Below are positions 51,774 through 60,367 of a DNA stretch of 64,000 nucleotides, piece after piece (position 1 is the stretch's first letter; every line of letters begins with the position of its first letter). Source of the stretch: Fimbriimonas planktonicus (GTDB lineage: Bacteria; Armatimonadota; Fimbriimonadia; Fimbriimonadales; Fimbriimonadaceae); assembly GCA_965234685.1 (NCBI GenBank), contig OZ248539.1, forward strand, positions 124,001 through 188,000, read 5' to 3'. A program made the position numbers and the translations under genes. The notes under the pieces are model-generated. The model was given only the letters and a program-made list of their open reading frames with translations, made no database searches and was not told where the DNA came from.

Positions 51774-54700
51774 TCAGTACCGAATGTCGATCTTCGTTCG
51801 ATCTGGGAACGGAGGCTTGATCGGCTTGGGATACTTGAAGGTCGCGGCTTCCTTCAGGACTTCTGCAACCGCTCGTTCAAGCTGTGCATCTCGGCCTTGG
51901 CGCCAAAGGTACGGGTCCATTTCGACTTCGATATCCGGCTCCACGCCCCAGCCTTCAACGTCCCAGGTTCCGTTCGGGTTATAGAACGCAACGTCTGGGG
52001 CGCGGACCACGCCGCCATCGAGGAGTTCGAATCCGAAGGCGCGGACGAGGCCGCCCCAGGTTCGCTTTCCAACAAGCTTTCCGACCTTCTGGTTTCGGAA
52101 GAGCCAAGGGAACATGTCGCCGCCGGAGCCTGCCCACTGGTTGATCAGCATGACCTTCGGTCCGAAGATGCTGACACCCGGCGTTGCGCCGTCTTTTCCG
52201 CTTCGCGGAGCAAACACGCCTTGCAGGGTTCGGGTCATTTCCAGAACCATGTAGTCGTTGATGAGTCCGCCTTGGTTGTAGCGTTCATCCACAACGATGC
52301 CCTGCTTTCCAGCCTGGGCATAGTAGCACCGGTTGAAGCTGGTCCAGCCGCCAACGTTGGTGTCTGGAACGTGGACGTAGCCAATCTTTCCGCCGCTGAG
52401 CTTGTCAACAAGCCGACGATTGTCTTCTCGCCAAGCGAGCGCACGGAGCCCAGCTTCGCTGGCCACTGGCACAACCGTCACTTCTCGGGAGCCCGCGCCG
52501 TCTGGCTTAGGTCCGATCTTGATCTTTACCTGCTTTCCGGCTTTGGCCTCGAGCTTTTCGTAGATGTCGCCTTGCTCAGTGAGGTCTTGGCCATCGATGG
52601 CAAGGATGTACTCACCTGCGACGGCATTGACTCCGGGAGCGGTGAGCGGAGCGCGAGCGCCGGGGTTCCAGTTCTCGCCGTTATAGACGCGGGTCAGTCG
52701 GTACCGACCGTTTTCAAATGCGTAGTCCGCGCCGAGCAATCCGCCTGGGATGAACGGTTTGCCGGGAATATCGCCGCCGTCGATGAACATGTGTCCGATG
52801 CTGAGTTCACCCAGCATGTCGGTGAACAGGTAGTTCAGGTCCGCGCGGCTGGCGATGTTCTTTAGGAACGGCTCGTAGCGTCGCTCCATTTCGGCAGCGT
52901 TGATTCCGTGCAGGTTCGGGTCATAGAAGAAGATTCGCTCATTTCGCCAAACCTCTTTGAACATCTGCCGCCATTCCTGCCGAGGATCGATCTTCACTCG
53001 GATATTGCTGATGTCGAGCGGCGTCGGAGGTGCAGGTGCGACCGTACTTAGGATCTGCAACTGACCACCTTGGGCGATGAGGGCCTTATCACCGGTGGCG
53101 TTCACATCGAGTAGCTGAATGCCGGTACCGACTGGCTGCGGCCGACGGGTGGCAAAGCTAAAGCGGAGCAGGGTGATCTGGGCAGGAGACGTGAGCGTTG
53201 CCCGAGGGGTCGAGAACACGGCGAGGAACGAACCCGGCGTTGCGGCTTCGAGCGCAGAGTAGTCGGCCGTCGGCATGGGCAGGGCGAGGATCCGCTGCGA
53301 GATGTCTTCGAAGTCGATCGTCACCTTTGGAGCGGGGCGAGGTCCACGCGGTCCTCCAGGAGGTCCGCCTTGTGGTCCTCCTTGTGGTCCGCCCGCCGGC
53401 GGTACGGCCGGAGGCGCGGTTGGTGGCGTGGCTGGAGGAGCACCCGGAGGAGTGGCTGGTGGCGTTGGAGGTGTTGGCTCCTTCACAGCCTCTTCGTCAC
53501 TCTCTGGACCGAGCGGGTTCTCTCCGTTCTTGCTCAGAACGATCGCATAAACGCTACTAACCACGTTCAGGTTTGTGTAGCTGCTGATATCGAGATAGCT
53601 CGCCGCAGGACCGGTGTTGGTGCTGGCGACGAAGTATAGGTGCTTGCCATCACGGTCGAAGACCGGATACTTCGCGTTGCTCAGACCATCAGTGATTTGC
53701 GTGGTCTTCGCGGTGTCGAGGCTGTAGACAAACACCGCGTTGAGGTGGTTGTCGAGGTCGCGGGCCCAGGTGAGCCAGCGCGAATCGGGCGACCAGCGTG
53801 GCACGATGTTGGTGTTCGGGTCCTCATAGGTACCGGTGTCGACTTTGATGTTGCGCCCAGTCGACAACTCGTGAATCCAAACGTTCTTCTTGTTGTCGGT
53901 GTAGGCAATCGCCTTGCTATCAGGTGACCAGACGAGCTGATAAAAGAACGAAAGCCCTTCGCCCAAGCGGACGCGCTTTTCCTCTTTCGTGCCCGCATTG
54001 TGCAGAACGAGCTCGTACCAGCCAGTCGAGTCGCTGATGAAAGCGATCGTTTGGCCGTCGGGCGACCACGCCGGGAATCGCTCGGCTACGCCTTGTCGTC
54101 CCGTCAGTTCGCGAACGTCGCCTTTGCTGGCCGGAACGGTGAGGATGTGCCCGCGCGACTCGATGACAACGCGCTGACCGCTTGGCGAGATGCTCGCGGC
54201 CCCAACTCTGCCGGAGAGATCCTTGAACTGGGTTCTAACCTCGGGGAAGTCGGCAGATATGGTGATTACGACCCGCTTGCTCGACTTCGTTTTCGGATCG
54301 AACAGGTGAATTGATCCGAGCTTTTCGTAAACGATGGCGCCCGCTCCGGCGGTGGCGGACTTGATATCGAATCCGGCCGGTGGAACTTCTTCGACGACCT
54401 GACCCGACTTCTCGTCGTAGCTGTAGAGGCTCACGGGCCCTTTCTTGTCGGAAAGGAAGTAGATTCGGTCACCGATCCACATTGGCTGCTCGTCGTTCGT
54501 GTTCTTGCGTGGAATCTCTTTCCACTTCGAATCCTTCAGATCAGCGATCCAGATGGCGTAGGTTTGGCCCCCGCGATACCGCTTCCAAGCGTCTTGCCAT
54601 TTGATGCCGGCAACGTAGGCAATTCGCTGTCCGTCAGCGGAGAGCGATCCCATACTGCCCGATGGCAATGGTAGCGGCTTTGGCGTACCGCCAGAAACTG

Positions 54701-55166
54701 GCACAGTGAAAAGTCGGGGAAGCGCCGTGTTCTGGAGCATGCTCGACACCACCAGCGCACTCTTGCCGTCTGGAGTCCAACCTGCGGCACGGTCTGTGGC
54801 TGGGTGGAAGGTGAGCCTCTTTGGGCTTCCGCCGGTGGCTGGAATCACATAAACGTCTTGATTCCCGTCGTACTCGCCGCTAAAGAGAACTTGAGTGCCG
54901 TCTGGGGAAAAGAACGGTTCGGACTCAATGCCAGCGTCCGTGGTCAGTCTCTGTGCGGCTCCGCCACTGCGTGCAACCGACCATAGATCGCCAGCATATT
55001 CAAAGACAATACTGGTCGCGTTTACGGTCGGGTGCTTCATCAGAAGCGGGTTTGGGCCGGGATAGAACGGGTCGTTGGCTTGGGTTGAGGTCACCCCCGC
55101 AGATGCGGTGTTGGCCAAAAGGACCGCGAAGGTGCCTAAAGTCATCCCTTTCACTGTACGGTTCAT
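51774..55166 (-). CDS. Tricorn-like S41 protease with N-terminal propeller
   Basis: A 1130-residue exported protein with a signal peptide (MTLGTFAVLLANTASAG). Residues about 30-590 form TolB/WD40-like propeller blades (FSPDGTQVLFSGEYDGNQDVYVIP, WSPDGQTIAFISDSTGWYELVL). A proline/glycine-rich linker covers about 555-610 (PTPPTPPATPPGAPP, then PQGGPQGGPPGG). Then come the C1, PDZ (YILAIDGQDLTEQGDI, about 830-890) and S41 domains, with the likely nucleophile Ser in NQWAGSGGDMFPW (about 1020) and GRQGVAERFPAWSPDG in the propeller. Tricorn-type proteases trim peptides. Here the signal peptide suggests a periplasmic enzyme. It is well separated by a terminator. Confidence 0.92.
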   Translation of the reverse strand: MNRTVKGMTLGTFAVLLANTASAGVTSTQANDPFYPGPNPLLMKHPTVNATSIVFEYAGDLWSVARSGGAAQRLTTDAGIESEPFFSPDGTQVLFSGEYDGNQDVYVIPATGGSPKRLTFHPATDRAAGWTPDGKSALVVSSMLQNTALPRLFTVPVSGGTPKPLPLPSGSMGSLSADGQRIAYVAGIKWQDAWKRYRGGQTYAIWIADLKDSKWKEIPRKNTNDEQPMWIGDRIYFLSDKKGPVSLYSYDEKSGQVVEEVPPAGFDIKSATAGAGAIVYEKLGSIHLFDPKTKSSKRVVITISADFPEVRTQFKDLSGRVGAASISPSGQRVVIESRGHILTVPASKGDVRELTGRQGVAERFPAWSPDGQTIAFISDSTGWYELVLHNAGTKEEKRVRLGEGLSFFYQLVWSPDSKAIAYTDNKKNVWIHELSTGRNIKVDTGTYEDPNTNIVPRWSPDSRWLTWARDLDNHLNAVFVYSLDTAKTTQITDGLSNAKYPVFDRDGKHLYFVASTNTGPAASYLDISSYTNLNVVSSVYAIVLSKNGENPLGPESDEEAVKEPTPPTPPATPPGAPPATPPTAPPAVPPAGGPQGGPQGGPPGGPRGPRPAPKVTIDFEDISQRILALPMPTADYSALEAATPGSFLAVFSTPRATLTSPAQITLLRFSFATRRPQPVGTGIQLLDVNATGDKALIAQGGQLQILSTVAPAPPTPLDISNIRVKIDPRQEWRQMFKEVWRNERIFFYDPNLHGINAAEMERRYEPFLKNIASRADLNYLFTDMLGELSIGHMFIDGGDIPGKPFIPGGLLGADYAFENGRYRLTRVYNGENWNPGARAPLTAPGVNAVAGEYILAIDGQDLTEQGDIYEKLEAKAGKQVKIKIGPKPDGAGSREVTVVPVASEAGLRALAWREDNRRLVDKLSGGKIGYVHVPDTNVGGWTSFNRCYYAQAGKQGIVVDERYNQGGLINDYMVLEMTRTLQGVFAPRSGKDGATPGVSIFGPKVMLINQWAGSGGDMFPWLFRNQKVGKLVGKRTWGGLVRAFGFELLDGGVVRAPDVAFYNPNGTWDVEGWGVEPDIEVEMDPYLWRQGRDAQLERAVAEVLKEAATFKYPKPIKPPFPDRTKIDIRY

Positions 55167-55223
55167 GGGACGGATTACGCAAGTTCCGCGAGCTTAATCC
55201 CGCCTAAAGTCCGGCGCTTACGC

Positions 55224-56186
55224 TTATTTCCCGGGCGAAACGGGTTCGTCTGGCCGGGCGAGCGGTTTTGGTCCCATGCCGAATGGCGAAGCGGGGACGA
55301 GTTTCATGCGGTGAATCTTGGGCGGATCGTTCGGTCGATCTGCCTTTCCAACCGGTACGGCGCCGATTTTGAGCACAACTTCGGCCCCCTTGATCAGCTG
55401 ACCGAACGCGGCATAGCGGCTGTCGAGGTGCTTCGTTCCAGCCCGACTGAGGCAGACGAAGATCTGGCAACCGTTGGTATTCGGGTCGGTGCTTCGGGCG
55501 ATCGAGATGACGCCAAAATCGTGTGGCAACGTGCTGTTTTCGAGCGGATACGCCCAGCCTGGACCGCCGCTTCCGGTACCTGCCGGGTCACCGCCTTGAA
55601 TGACGAACGGCGTACCATCCGCTCGCTTCGCGACAACCCGGTGGAAGATCGTTTCGTTGTAGAGGCCACCCTCCACGAAGCCGCGGACGTTGAAAGTCGT
55701 GTTCGGCGCAGCGTCGGGTCGAAGTCGAAACTCCATTTTGCCCATGCTCGTTTCAATCACGAGATTGCGGTCTGGGTATGCGCGGTACCCGGCGAACTCC
55801 TGGTCCTCGTCCGGAACAAATTCGACGGTCTTTCCATCCGCCGCGAGGCGCGAAATCTGCGGGCTCGTCATCGGTTGCAGAACCAGCGGTGCATCGGTCG
55901 GTTTGCCGTCGGCCACGAGCTGAACGTACTTTACGCCGTTTGGTTTGCTGGTCCAGAGTTCGGGAAACAGCTTTGCCAGGTCGTTACTTCCTGGGCGAAC
56001 GCTCTTCGTGGCAATCGGCTTTGTTCCGGTTGCGTCCCAAAGTTGAAGCTCGATGCTCTCGGCCCGGAGCGGTGGGCGTACTTGAACCTTAAGTGGCCGA
56101 TTGATGCCGTTGTAAAGCTGACTTGGGATGACGTCTGCTGGTGAAAGGACCGGCAGCAGCAAAAGCGAGAGGCAGAGCGCGCGCAT
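55224..56186 (-). CDS. Exported peptidyl-prolyl cis-trans isomerase (cyclophilin)
   Basis: A 320-residue protein with a signal peptide (MRALCLSLLLLPVLSPADV). An N-terminal domain (about 20-140) of unknown type is followed by a cyclophilin domain at about 145-290: NLVIETSMGKMEFRL, TIFHRVV, FVIQGGDPAGTGSGGPGW, GVISIARS, TNGCQIFVCL and AAFGQLIKGAEVV. The usual active-site Arg (FHRV) and Gln are present. The role is likely folding of envelope proteins. It is divergent from the universal-stress gene. Confidence 0.91.
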   Translation of the reverse strand: MRALCLSLLLLPVLSPADVIPSQLYNGINRPLKVQVRPPLRAESIELQLWDATGTKPIATKSVRPGSNDLAKLFPELWTSKPNGVKYVQLVADGKPTDAPLVLQPMTSPQISRLAADGKTVEFVPDEDQEFAGYRAYPDRNLVIETSMGKMEFRLRPDAAPNTTFNVRGFVEGGLYNETIFHRVVAKRADGTPFVIQGGDPAGTGSGGPGWAYPLENSTLPHDFGVISIARSTDPNTNGCQIFVCLSRAGTKHLDSRYAAFGQLIKGAEVVLKIGAVPVGKADRPNDPPKIHRMKLVPASPFGMGPKPLARPDEPVSPGK

Positions 56187-56266
56187 CCGGGCATTTTAGC
56201 GGCAATTTCACCTGGCCCGACGCCGGTTGGCGAAAGAGCATAGAATGGGCTTGGAGTGAACGAAAT

Positions 56267-57148
56267 ATGAAAGCGATCATTGGCGTTGATGCAGGTGGCG
56301 GATACAAGCCAGGAATGGATTTGTTCGTACGACTTGGCTTTAGTGGAGCCGAAGTCACGGTGGTTTCGGCGGTGGATACAACTCCGCCTATCATCCCGCT
56401 GGGCCCGGGTGCCCCGTTTGTGGCAACGGACTACGTGAGCCAGACGGACTCGGCTTCACACCGAGCAGCGGCCCAAGCCGTTGAAAGCCTTGCTGCGGAC
56501 GGAATCACTGCTGACTCGGTCGTGCTTTACGGTGCGGTCGTTCCGGTTCTGCTTCGAGAAGCGAGCGAGCTCAAAGCCGATTTGCTGGTCGTGAACTCGG
56601 TGGTAAGAGGCAAATGGCTCAGCGCGATTCTGGGCAGCGTGAGCAATTCGCTCACAAACGAGGCTGATACATCAGTTTTGGTTTCCAAAGGTGAAGCAGT
56701 CGTCGAAGGTCCGATTACTGCGGTCTTTGCGACTGACCATTCCGAGTACGCGGCTCGAGCACTTGAGAAGTTTCTGAAAATGGCACCGATGGGGCTTCAA
56801 CAGATTCACATCCTCACGGTTTACGACATCGACGAGCTCGAAACCAAGATGGTTCTGCGAAGCCTTCCCGAACTCCAGATCGATATGAAGGAATGGGTGG
56901 AAGAGCAACTGACAGAGAAGTGCCAAGCCCTGGCGAATCGTTTGGGTGAGTCTGGATATGACGTTTCGTTCAGCGTTCTGCCGGGAGACGTCAACGAGCA
57001 GATCTCCGCCACGATGACTGAACGTTCGGCGAGTTTGCTGATTCTCGGCGCGCAGGGCCACGGCCTAATTGAGCGCGTGTTTACCGGCAGTGTGGCCCTG
57101 CACCAAGTGGTGTCAGAGCCGTACCCGGTCCTGCTTATCCGGGCTTAA
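56267..57148 (+). CDS. Universal stress protein family, tandem domains
   Basis: A 293-residue cytoplasmic protein with two Usp domains (about 1-140 and 150-293). The C-terminal one ends with LLILGAQGHGLIERVFTGSVALHQV, the GxxGx9GS/T nucleotide-binding pattern. The first domain lacks it, suggesting that only one site binds ATP. The ATG at 56267 is preceded by GGAGTGA; the reading from 56141 lies inside the cyclophilin promoter. The gene converges on the proteasome gene, sharing the TTAA of the two stops. Confidence 0.9.
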   Translation: MKAIIGVDAGGGYKPGMDLFVRLGFSGAEVTVVSAVDTTPPIIPLGPGAPFVATDYVSQTDSASHRAAAQAVESLAADGITADSVVLYGAVVPVLLREASELKADLLVVNSVVRGKWLSAILGSVSNSLTNEADTSVLVSKGEAVVEGPITAVFATDHSEYAARALEKFLKMAPMGLQQIHILTVYDIDELETKMVLRSLPELQIDMKEWVEEQLTEKCQALANRLGESGYDVSFSVLPGDVNEQISATMTERSASLLILGAQGHGLIERVFTGSVALHQVVSEPYPVLLIRA

Positions 57149-57816
57149 ATTCCTTCGACGGCCCGGAGAACCCGGAAGCGATCTTCTCGAAGCGTGTTCC
57201 GCTCGATGAGGATCGCTTCTTCTTTTAGACCGGCAGGCACCGTGCCTTCGAAACTTGAATCGAAGATGTCGGAGAGTTTGGCAATCGCCGCTTCGGGTTC
57301 GGTTGCGGTCGGGATTTCTGAGAGTGCCGTTTCCAGCTTGGAACCAATATCAAGCGTCCCGGCGATGGCGGAACGAAGCCTTGCCACGGCGTAGTCACCG
57401 TCGAAGTCGATGACGTAGTACGTGTCCTTCTCTGGAGTCGCGCCGAGCTCGGCAAAGAGGCTGCGTGCGACGACCGGGGCGGTTCGAAAGTCGGCAAATG
57501 CCTGCTTGATCGGACCGCTAACCGTGGTGGCCACTCGTTGGACGGTTACATCGTCTTCACTTCGTTGGTAGCCTTCGCGGCTGGCGAACTCTAGGGCGGC
57601 GGCGCGGATGGCTTCGAGGTCAGACTGCTGCCCGAGGCCAGCAAAGATGATGCGGTCGTAGATCTCGAAAACCTTGCGGCTTTGTCGACGGCGCGAGTAC
57701 ATCAGAAGACCCTCGTTCAGTGAGATCGCTAGGACGGGAAGACCTTGGGCGAGTCGTCCTTCAATGTATTGGGCGCGGTTACTTACTCCCTCTTGCCAAT
57801 CGTATGGTGAGATCAT
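57145..57816 (-). CDS. Proteasome alpha-type subunit (PrcA-like)
   Basis: A 223-residue Ntn-fold protein resembling actinobacterial 20S proteasome alpha subunits. Matches run through the N-terminal half: ISPYDWQEGVSNRAQYIEGRLAQG (cf. SPEQ...ARKGIARG), LNEGLLMYSRRRQSRKVFEIYDRIIFAGLGQQSDLEAIR (cf. ADGVLFVAENPS..LHKVSELYDRLGFAAVGKYNEFENLR) and EFASREGYQRSEDDVTVQRVA. It starts with an ordinary Met and lacks a processed catalytic Thr, as alpha subunits do. No beta subunit, Mpa/ARC ATPase or Pup is seen in the window, so the partners must lie elsewhere. The gene sits with protein-quality genes (cyclophilin, universal stress). Confidence 0.85.
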   Translation of the reverse strand: MISPYDWQEGVSNRAQYIEGRLAQGLPVLAISLNEGLLMYSRRRQSRKVFEIYDRIIFAGLGQQSDLEAIRAAALEFASREGYQRSEDDVTVQRVATTVSGPIKQAFADFRTAPVVARSLFAELGATPEKDTYYVIDFDGDYAVARLRSAIAGTLDIGSKLETALSEIPTATEPEAAIAKLSDIFDSSFEGTVPAGLKEEAILIERNTLREDRFRVLRAVEGI

Positions 57817-57834
57817 GAGTGCTTCTACGCGGGG

Positions 57835-58827
57835 TTAGCGCTTCAGAGTCCACGGAGTTGGCTTTGTGAGCCAGGTTTCGAGAAGTTTGCCAACTTTGCC
57901 AAGACTTTCGGCACTGCACTTGTCCGGCGTGTCCTGCAGGGTGTGCCAGTAAGGGTAGTCGAAGTCGATCAGGTCGATGGTAGGGATGCCCGCGCGGTTG
58001 AGGCTGAGGTGGTCATCGAGGATCGGGGAGCCAATGACGTTCGGGAACGCTGATCGCATATCCAGCGACGCGGCGTGCAGATACAGGGCCTTCATGAGTT
58101 CAGGCGCGTAATAGTTGCTGTATTCCTCTTTCGGGATGGATAGGTCTGCATCTCCGATCATGTCGAGAAGGATCCCGTAGTGCGGTTTTGGAGTCGGCAG
58201 GTGGCGAGAGAGATATTCGGCGCCGAGGAACATCTCGCTAATGTCCGGTCCTAAGTCTTCGCCGTCCACGAAGGCGTAGCAAATTCCCACTGACCCGGTT
58301 CGGCCTTTCAGCGTTTTCATCAGCTCGAGTAGGACGGCCACTCCGCTTGCGCCATCATTTGCTCCTGCGATTGGCTTCTGCCGGTTTTCAGGCCTTGGCT
58401 CCATGTCTGCGCTCGGACGAGTGTCCCAGTGCGCCAAGAGAATAACGCGGGTGGTTGCCTTTTCCCAGTTTTGGAAGGCAAGCACGTTGGTCATGTCGTA
58501 GACGTCACGTGTCTTCGACCAGCGGTGCGTAAAATTCTGGAGTTCAACCTTGTCGGCGTACTTGGTTGCCTCGTCCTGAATGAAGGTTTTGCCTTTGGCG
58601 TGGCCGACCGTGCCAGGAACGCGCGGTCCAAATTCGCATTGCTGCTTCAGATAGGTGTAAGCAGCCTCGCCGCTAAACGGCGTGACAGCGGGGATGGGAT
58701 CTTGGCTGTGAGGAACGCTCAGGAGCCCGAGGCCAACCAGCGTGGCGAGGAATCGGTAACCCGCTTTCCGCGCAGGACTTCTTCCAAGGTTTGCGGCAGC
58801 GTCTTGGTGATTTTGCTCTTGTCCCAT
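57835..58827 (-). CDS. M28 family zinc peptidase / glutaminyl cyclase-like
   Basis: A 330-residue exported enzyme. The leader (RKAGYRFLATLVGLGLLSVP) precedes an M28 fold. Metal ligands are visible in LLAHWDTRPSAD (His), GANDGASGVAVLLELM (Asp), DGEDLG (Glu-Asp) and LDMIGDADL (Asp). The sequence resembles glutaminyl-peptide cyclotransferases more than aminopeptidases. The only usable start (ATG at 58827) lies 109 bases inside the upstream 5'-nucleotidase C-domain gene in another frame. No alternative start codon exists before the signal peptide. Confidence 0.87.
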   Translation of the reverse strand: MGQEQNHQDAAANLGRSPARKAGYRFLATLVGLGLLSVPHSQDPIPAVTPFSGEAAYTYLKQQCEFGPRVPGTVGHAKGKTFIQDEATKYADKVELQNFTHRWSKTRDVYDMTNVLAFQNWEKATTRVILLAHWDTRPSADMEPRPENRQKPIAGANDGASGVAVLLELMKTLKGRTGSVGICYAFVDGEDLGPDISEMFLGAEYLSRHLPTPKPHYGILLDMIGDADLSIPKEEYSNYYAPELMKALYLHAASLDMRSAFPNVIGSPILDDHLSLNRAGIPTIDLIDFDYPYWHTLQDTPDKCSAESLGKVGKLLETWLTKPTPWTLKR

Positions 58828-59309
58828 ATCTTGAAATAGCCTAACCCGCCACGACCCAGGTTTGCTGGCATAGCGATCGTGTAGATCCGTGTTTCATCCA
58901 GCTTGGTGCCGTTGGCAGTTACGCTTTGGACGCGTGAGTTGGCCGGCGCGGCACGGTTGAACGAGACTTCGAAGCCAGATATCTGTAAGAAGCTGGAATT
59001 GGGCTGAGGGAAAAGCTGAATAGATCTCTCGAAAGCTTGCTTTACTTGGGCGCCGGTCAGCGACACAATCACGATTTGGTCGCTCGGGAATTCGAGGATC
59101 GTTGCGATATCCTCTTTGTTAAAGTTTGCCTTTAGCAGCCCAGCGGCGAGAAATGCGCCGTCCGTGCCCGCATGTTGGCGGAGTGCGTCGGCGGCACTTT
59201 GCGCCGAAGAATCAGCTCCGGTGTCTGGCGACACGGAGGTTCCCACCTGAGCCAACGCTATCTGGCCGATGGCCAGGAGAATCCCGAAGGAAATAAGTCG
59301 AACTTTCAT
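58719..59309 (-). CDS. 5'-nucleotidase C-terminal domain protein
   Basis: A 196-residue exported protein (signal peptide SFGILLAIGQIALA) comprising just the C-terminal domain of 5'-nucleotidases/UshA-type enzymes: FPSDQIVIVSLTGAQVKQAFERSI, SSFLQISGFEVSFN and IYTIAMPANLGRGGLGYF. The metallophosphatase catalytic domain is missing, so it may bind nucleotides or act with a partner. It ends 109 bases inside the M28 gene. Confidence 0.85.
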   Translation of the reverse strand: MKVRLISFGILLAIGQIALAQVGTSVSPDTGADSSAQSAADALRQHAGTDGAFLAAGLLKANFNKEDIATILEFPSDQIVIVSLTGAQVKQAFERSIQLFPQPNSSFLQISGFEVSFNRAAPANSRVQSVTANGTKLDETRIYTIAMPANLGRGGLGYFKIWDKSKITKTLPQTLEEVLRGKRVTDSSPRWLASGS

Positions 59310-59371
59310 GTTCGTTACAGTGAACAGACGTTGGCCGGTCCGACGGGTTACGTCGGACCGGGCCTAAAGGC

Positions 59372-59797
59372 TTAGTCTTCGACGCGAACGCCCATGGATC
59401 GTGCCGAACCGGCAACGATGCGCATGGCCATTTCTTCGTCGTTGGTGTTAAGGTCAGCCATTTTCTGCTTTGCAACTTCGCGAAGCTTTTCTTTGGTGAG
59501 GAACCCGGCTTTGTCGGTTTTGGCGTTTGCCGCACCGCGCTCGATTCCGGCGGCTCGCTTGATGAGATCCGTAACGAGTGGCTGATTGATCTTAAAGGTG
59601 TAGGAGCGATCTTCGAAGACGGTGATTTCAACCGGCATAACGAAGCCCATGTTTGGGGCAGTCGTTTCGTTGAATTTCTTCAAGAACTCCATCATGTTGA
59701 TGCCGGCTTGACCGAGGGCAGGGCCTACGGGCGGTGCTGGAGTTCCCTTTCCGGCCGGGATGTTGAGCTTGATGTTAGCGGTAATTTTCTTTGCCAT
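59372..59797 (-). CDS. rplK: Ribosomal protein uL11
   Basis: A 141-residue large-subunit protein L11. It has the N-terminal IKLNIPAGKGTPAPPVGPALGQAGINMMEF and the C-terminal KMADLNTNDEEMAMRIVAGSARSMGV, fully typical. Its normal neighbours nusG, secE and rplA are absent here: a HEPN-like gene lies upstream and a 5'-nucleotidase-type gene downstream. Confidence 0.98.
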   Translation of the reverse strand: MAKKITANIKLNIPAGKGTPAPPVGPALGQAGINMMEFLKKFNETTAPNMGFVMPVEITVFEDRSYTFKINQPLVTDLIKRAAGIERGAANAKTDKAGFLTKEKLREVAKQKMADLNTNDEEMAMRIVAGSARSMGVRVED

Positions 59798-59868
59798 GGC
59801 AAATCTCTTCTGGTTTTTCGCCAGCGGGGAGAGGGAAGCATCGCCCGGGCAGAACCAAGAGAATACCT

Positions 59869-60366
59869 TCAGTAGCCTTCGAATATCAACAAATTGTCGA
59901 GCACGTTGATCAGGCGCAGCCGTTTTGCTCGGGGGAACCTTTTGCTGAAGTTGAAGGTGACGGGAGAAAGGACTTCATCGCCGGAGATCCAGGGGTATTC
60001 GACGTTCATTCCGGAGCCGCGTTGGGCCAGGGCCGGGTTGAGCCCCTCGATTTCGATTGCAAAGTGTTGAACCGCACGGAATGATCTGAGTAGGCGCTGG
60101 GTGAGATCGCTGTCTTCTATACTCAAAATAGCGAGGGGGATTTCTGCGGCTCGCAACGAAAACGCGTCGTGCCTTCTGGCCGGTGCAGTTCCGGAAGCTC
60201 TGGATATGTAGGCTTTGCCCAAACATTCTATAGACATCTGCAAACAGTGCAATTGCTGACACGTGTCTGAAACGGAAGATTCAAGGGCGATGGTGGCGGA
60301 TAAAGCGCTTCTGGCTTGAAGGAAGAATGCATGGTCCCATGTCGTCGGCGCCAAATCTATCACCAC
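59869..60366 (-). CDS. HEPN-like helical protein (possible RNase toxin)
   Basis: A 165-residue protein, GTG start. The segment QLHCLQMSIECLGKAYISR (38-56), followed by GTAPARRHDAFSL, matches the HEPN pattern (lQ..lEKxxKAyl...G..p...HDl..L). The last helix contains R94SFRAVQH101, i.e. RX6H, which fits the HEPN ribonuclease catalytic motif RX4-6H. The C-terminus (GMNVEYPWISGDEVLSPVTF) is also seen in such proteins, in my reading. It starts one base after the end of the next gene upstream, so the two form a probable operon. Function not demonstrated. Confidence 0.6.
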   Translation of the reverse strand: MVIDLAPTTWDHAFFLQARSALSATIALESSVSDTCQQLHCLQMSIECLGKAYISRASGTAPARRHDAFSLRAAEIPLAILSIEDSDLTQRLLRSFRAVQHFAIEIEGLNPALAQRGSGMNVEYPWISGDEVLSPVTFNFSKRFPRAKRLRLINVLDNLLIFEGY

Positions 60367-60367
60367 G

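Noticed and set aside
51897..52865. Plus-strand 322-residue frame opposite the S41 protease
   Set aside because: Composition and lack of motifs indicate an antisense shadow of the conserved S41 domain.
53340..53500. Repetitive GGTGG/TCCACC-rich stretch as a tandem repeat or CRISPR-like array
   Set aside because: It encodes the Pro/Gly-rich linker of the S41 protease in frame; spacing is irregular and there are no CRISPR-type repeats or cas genes.
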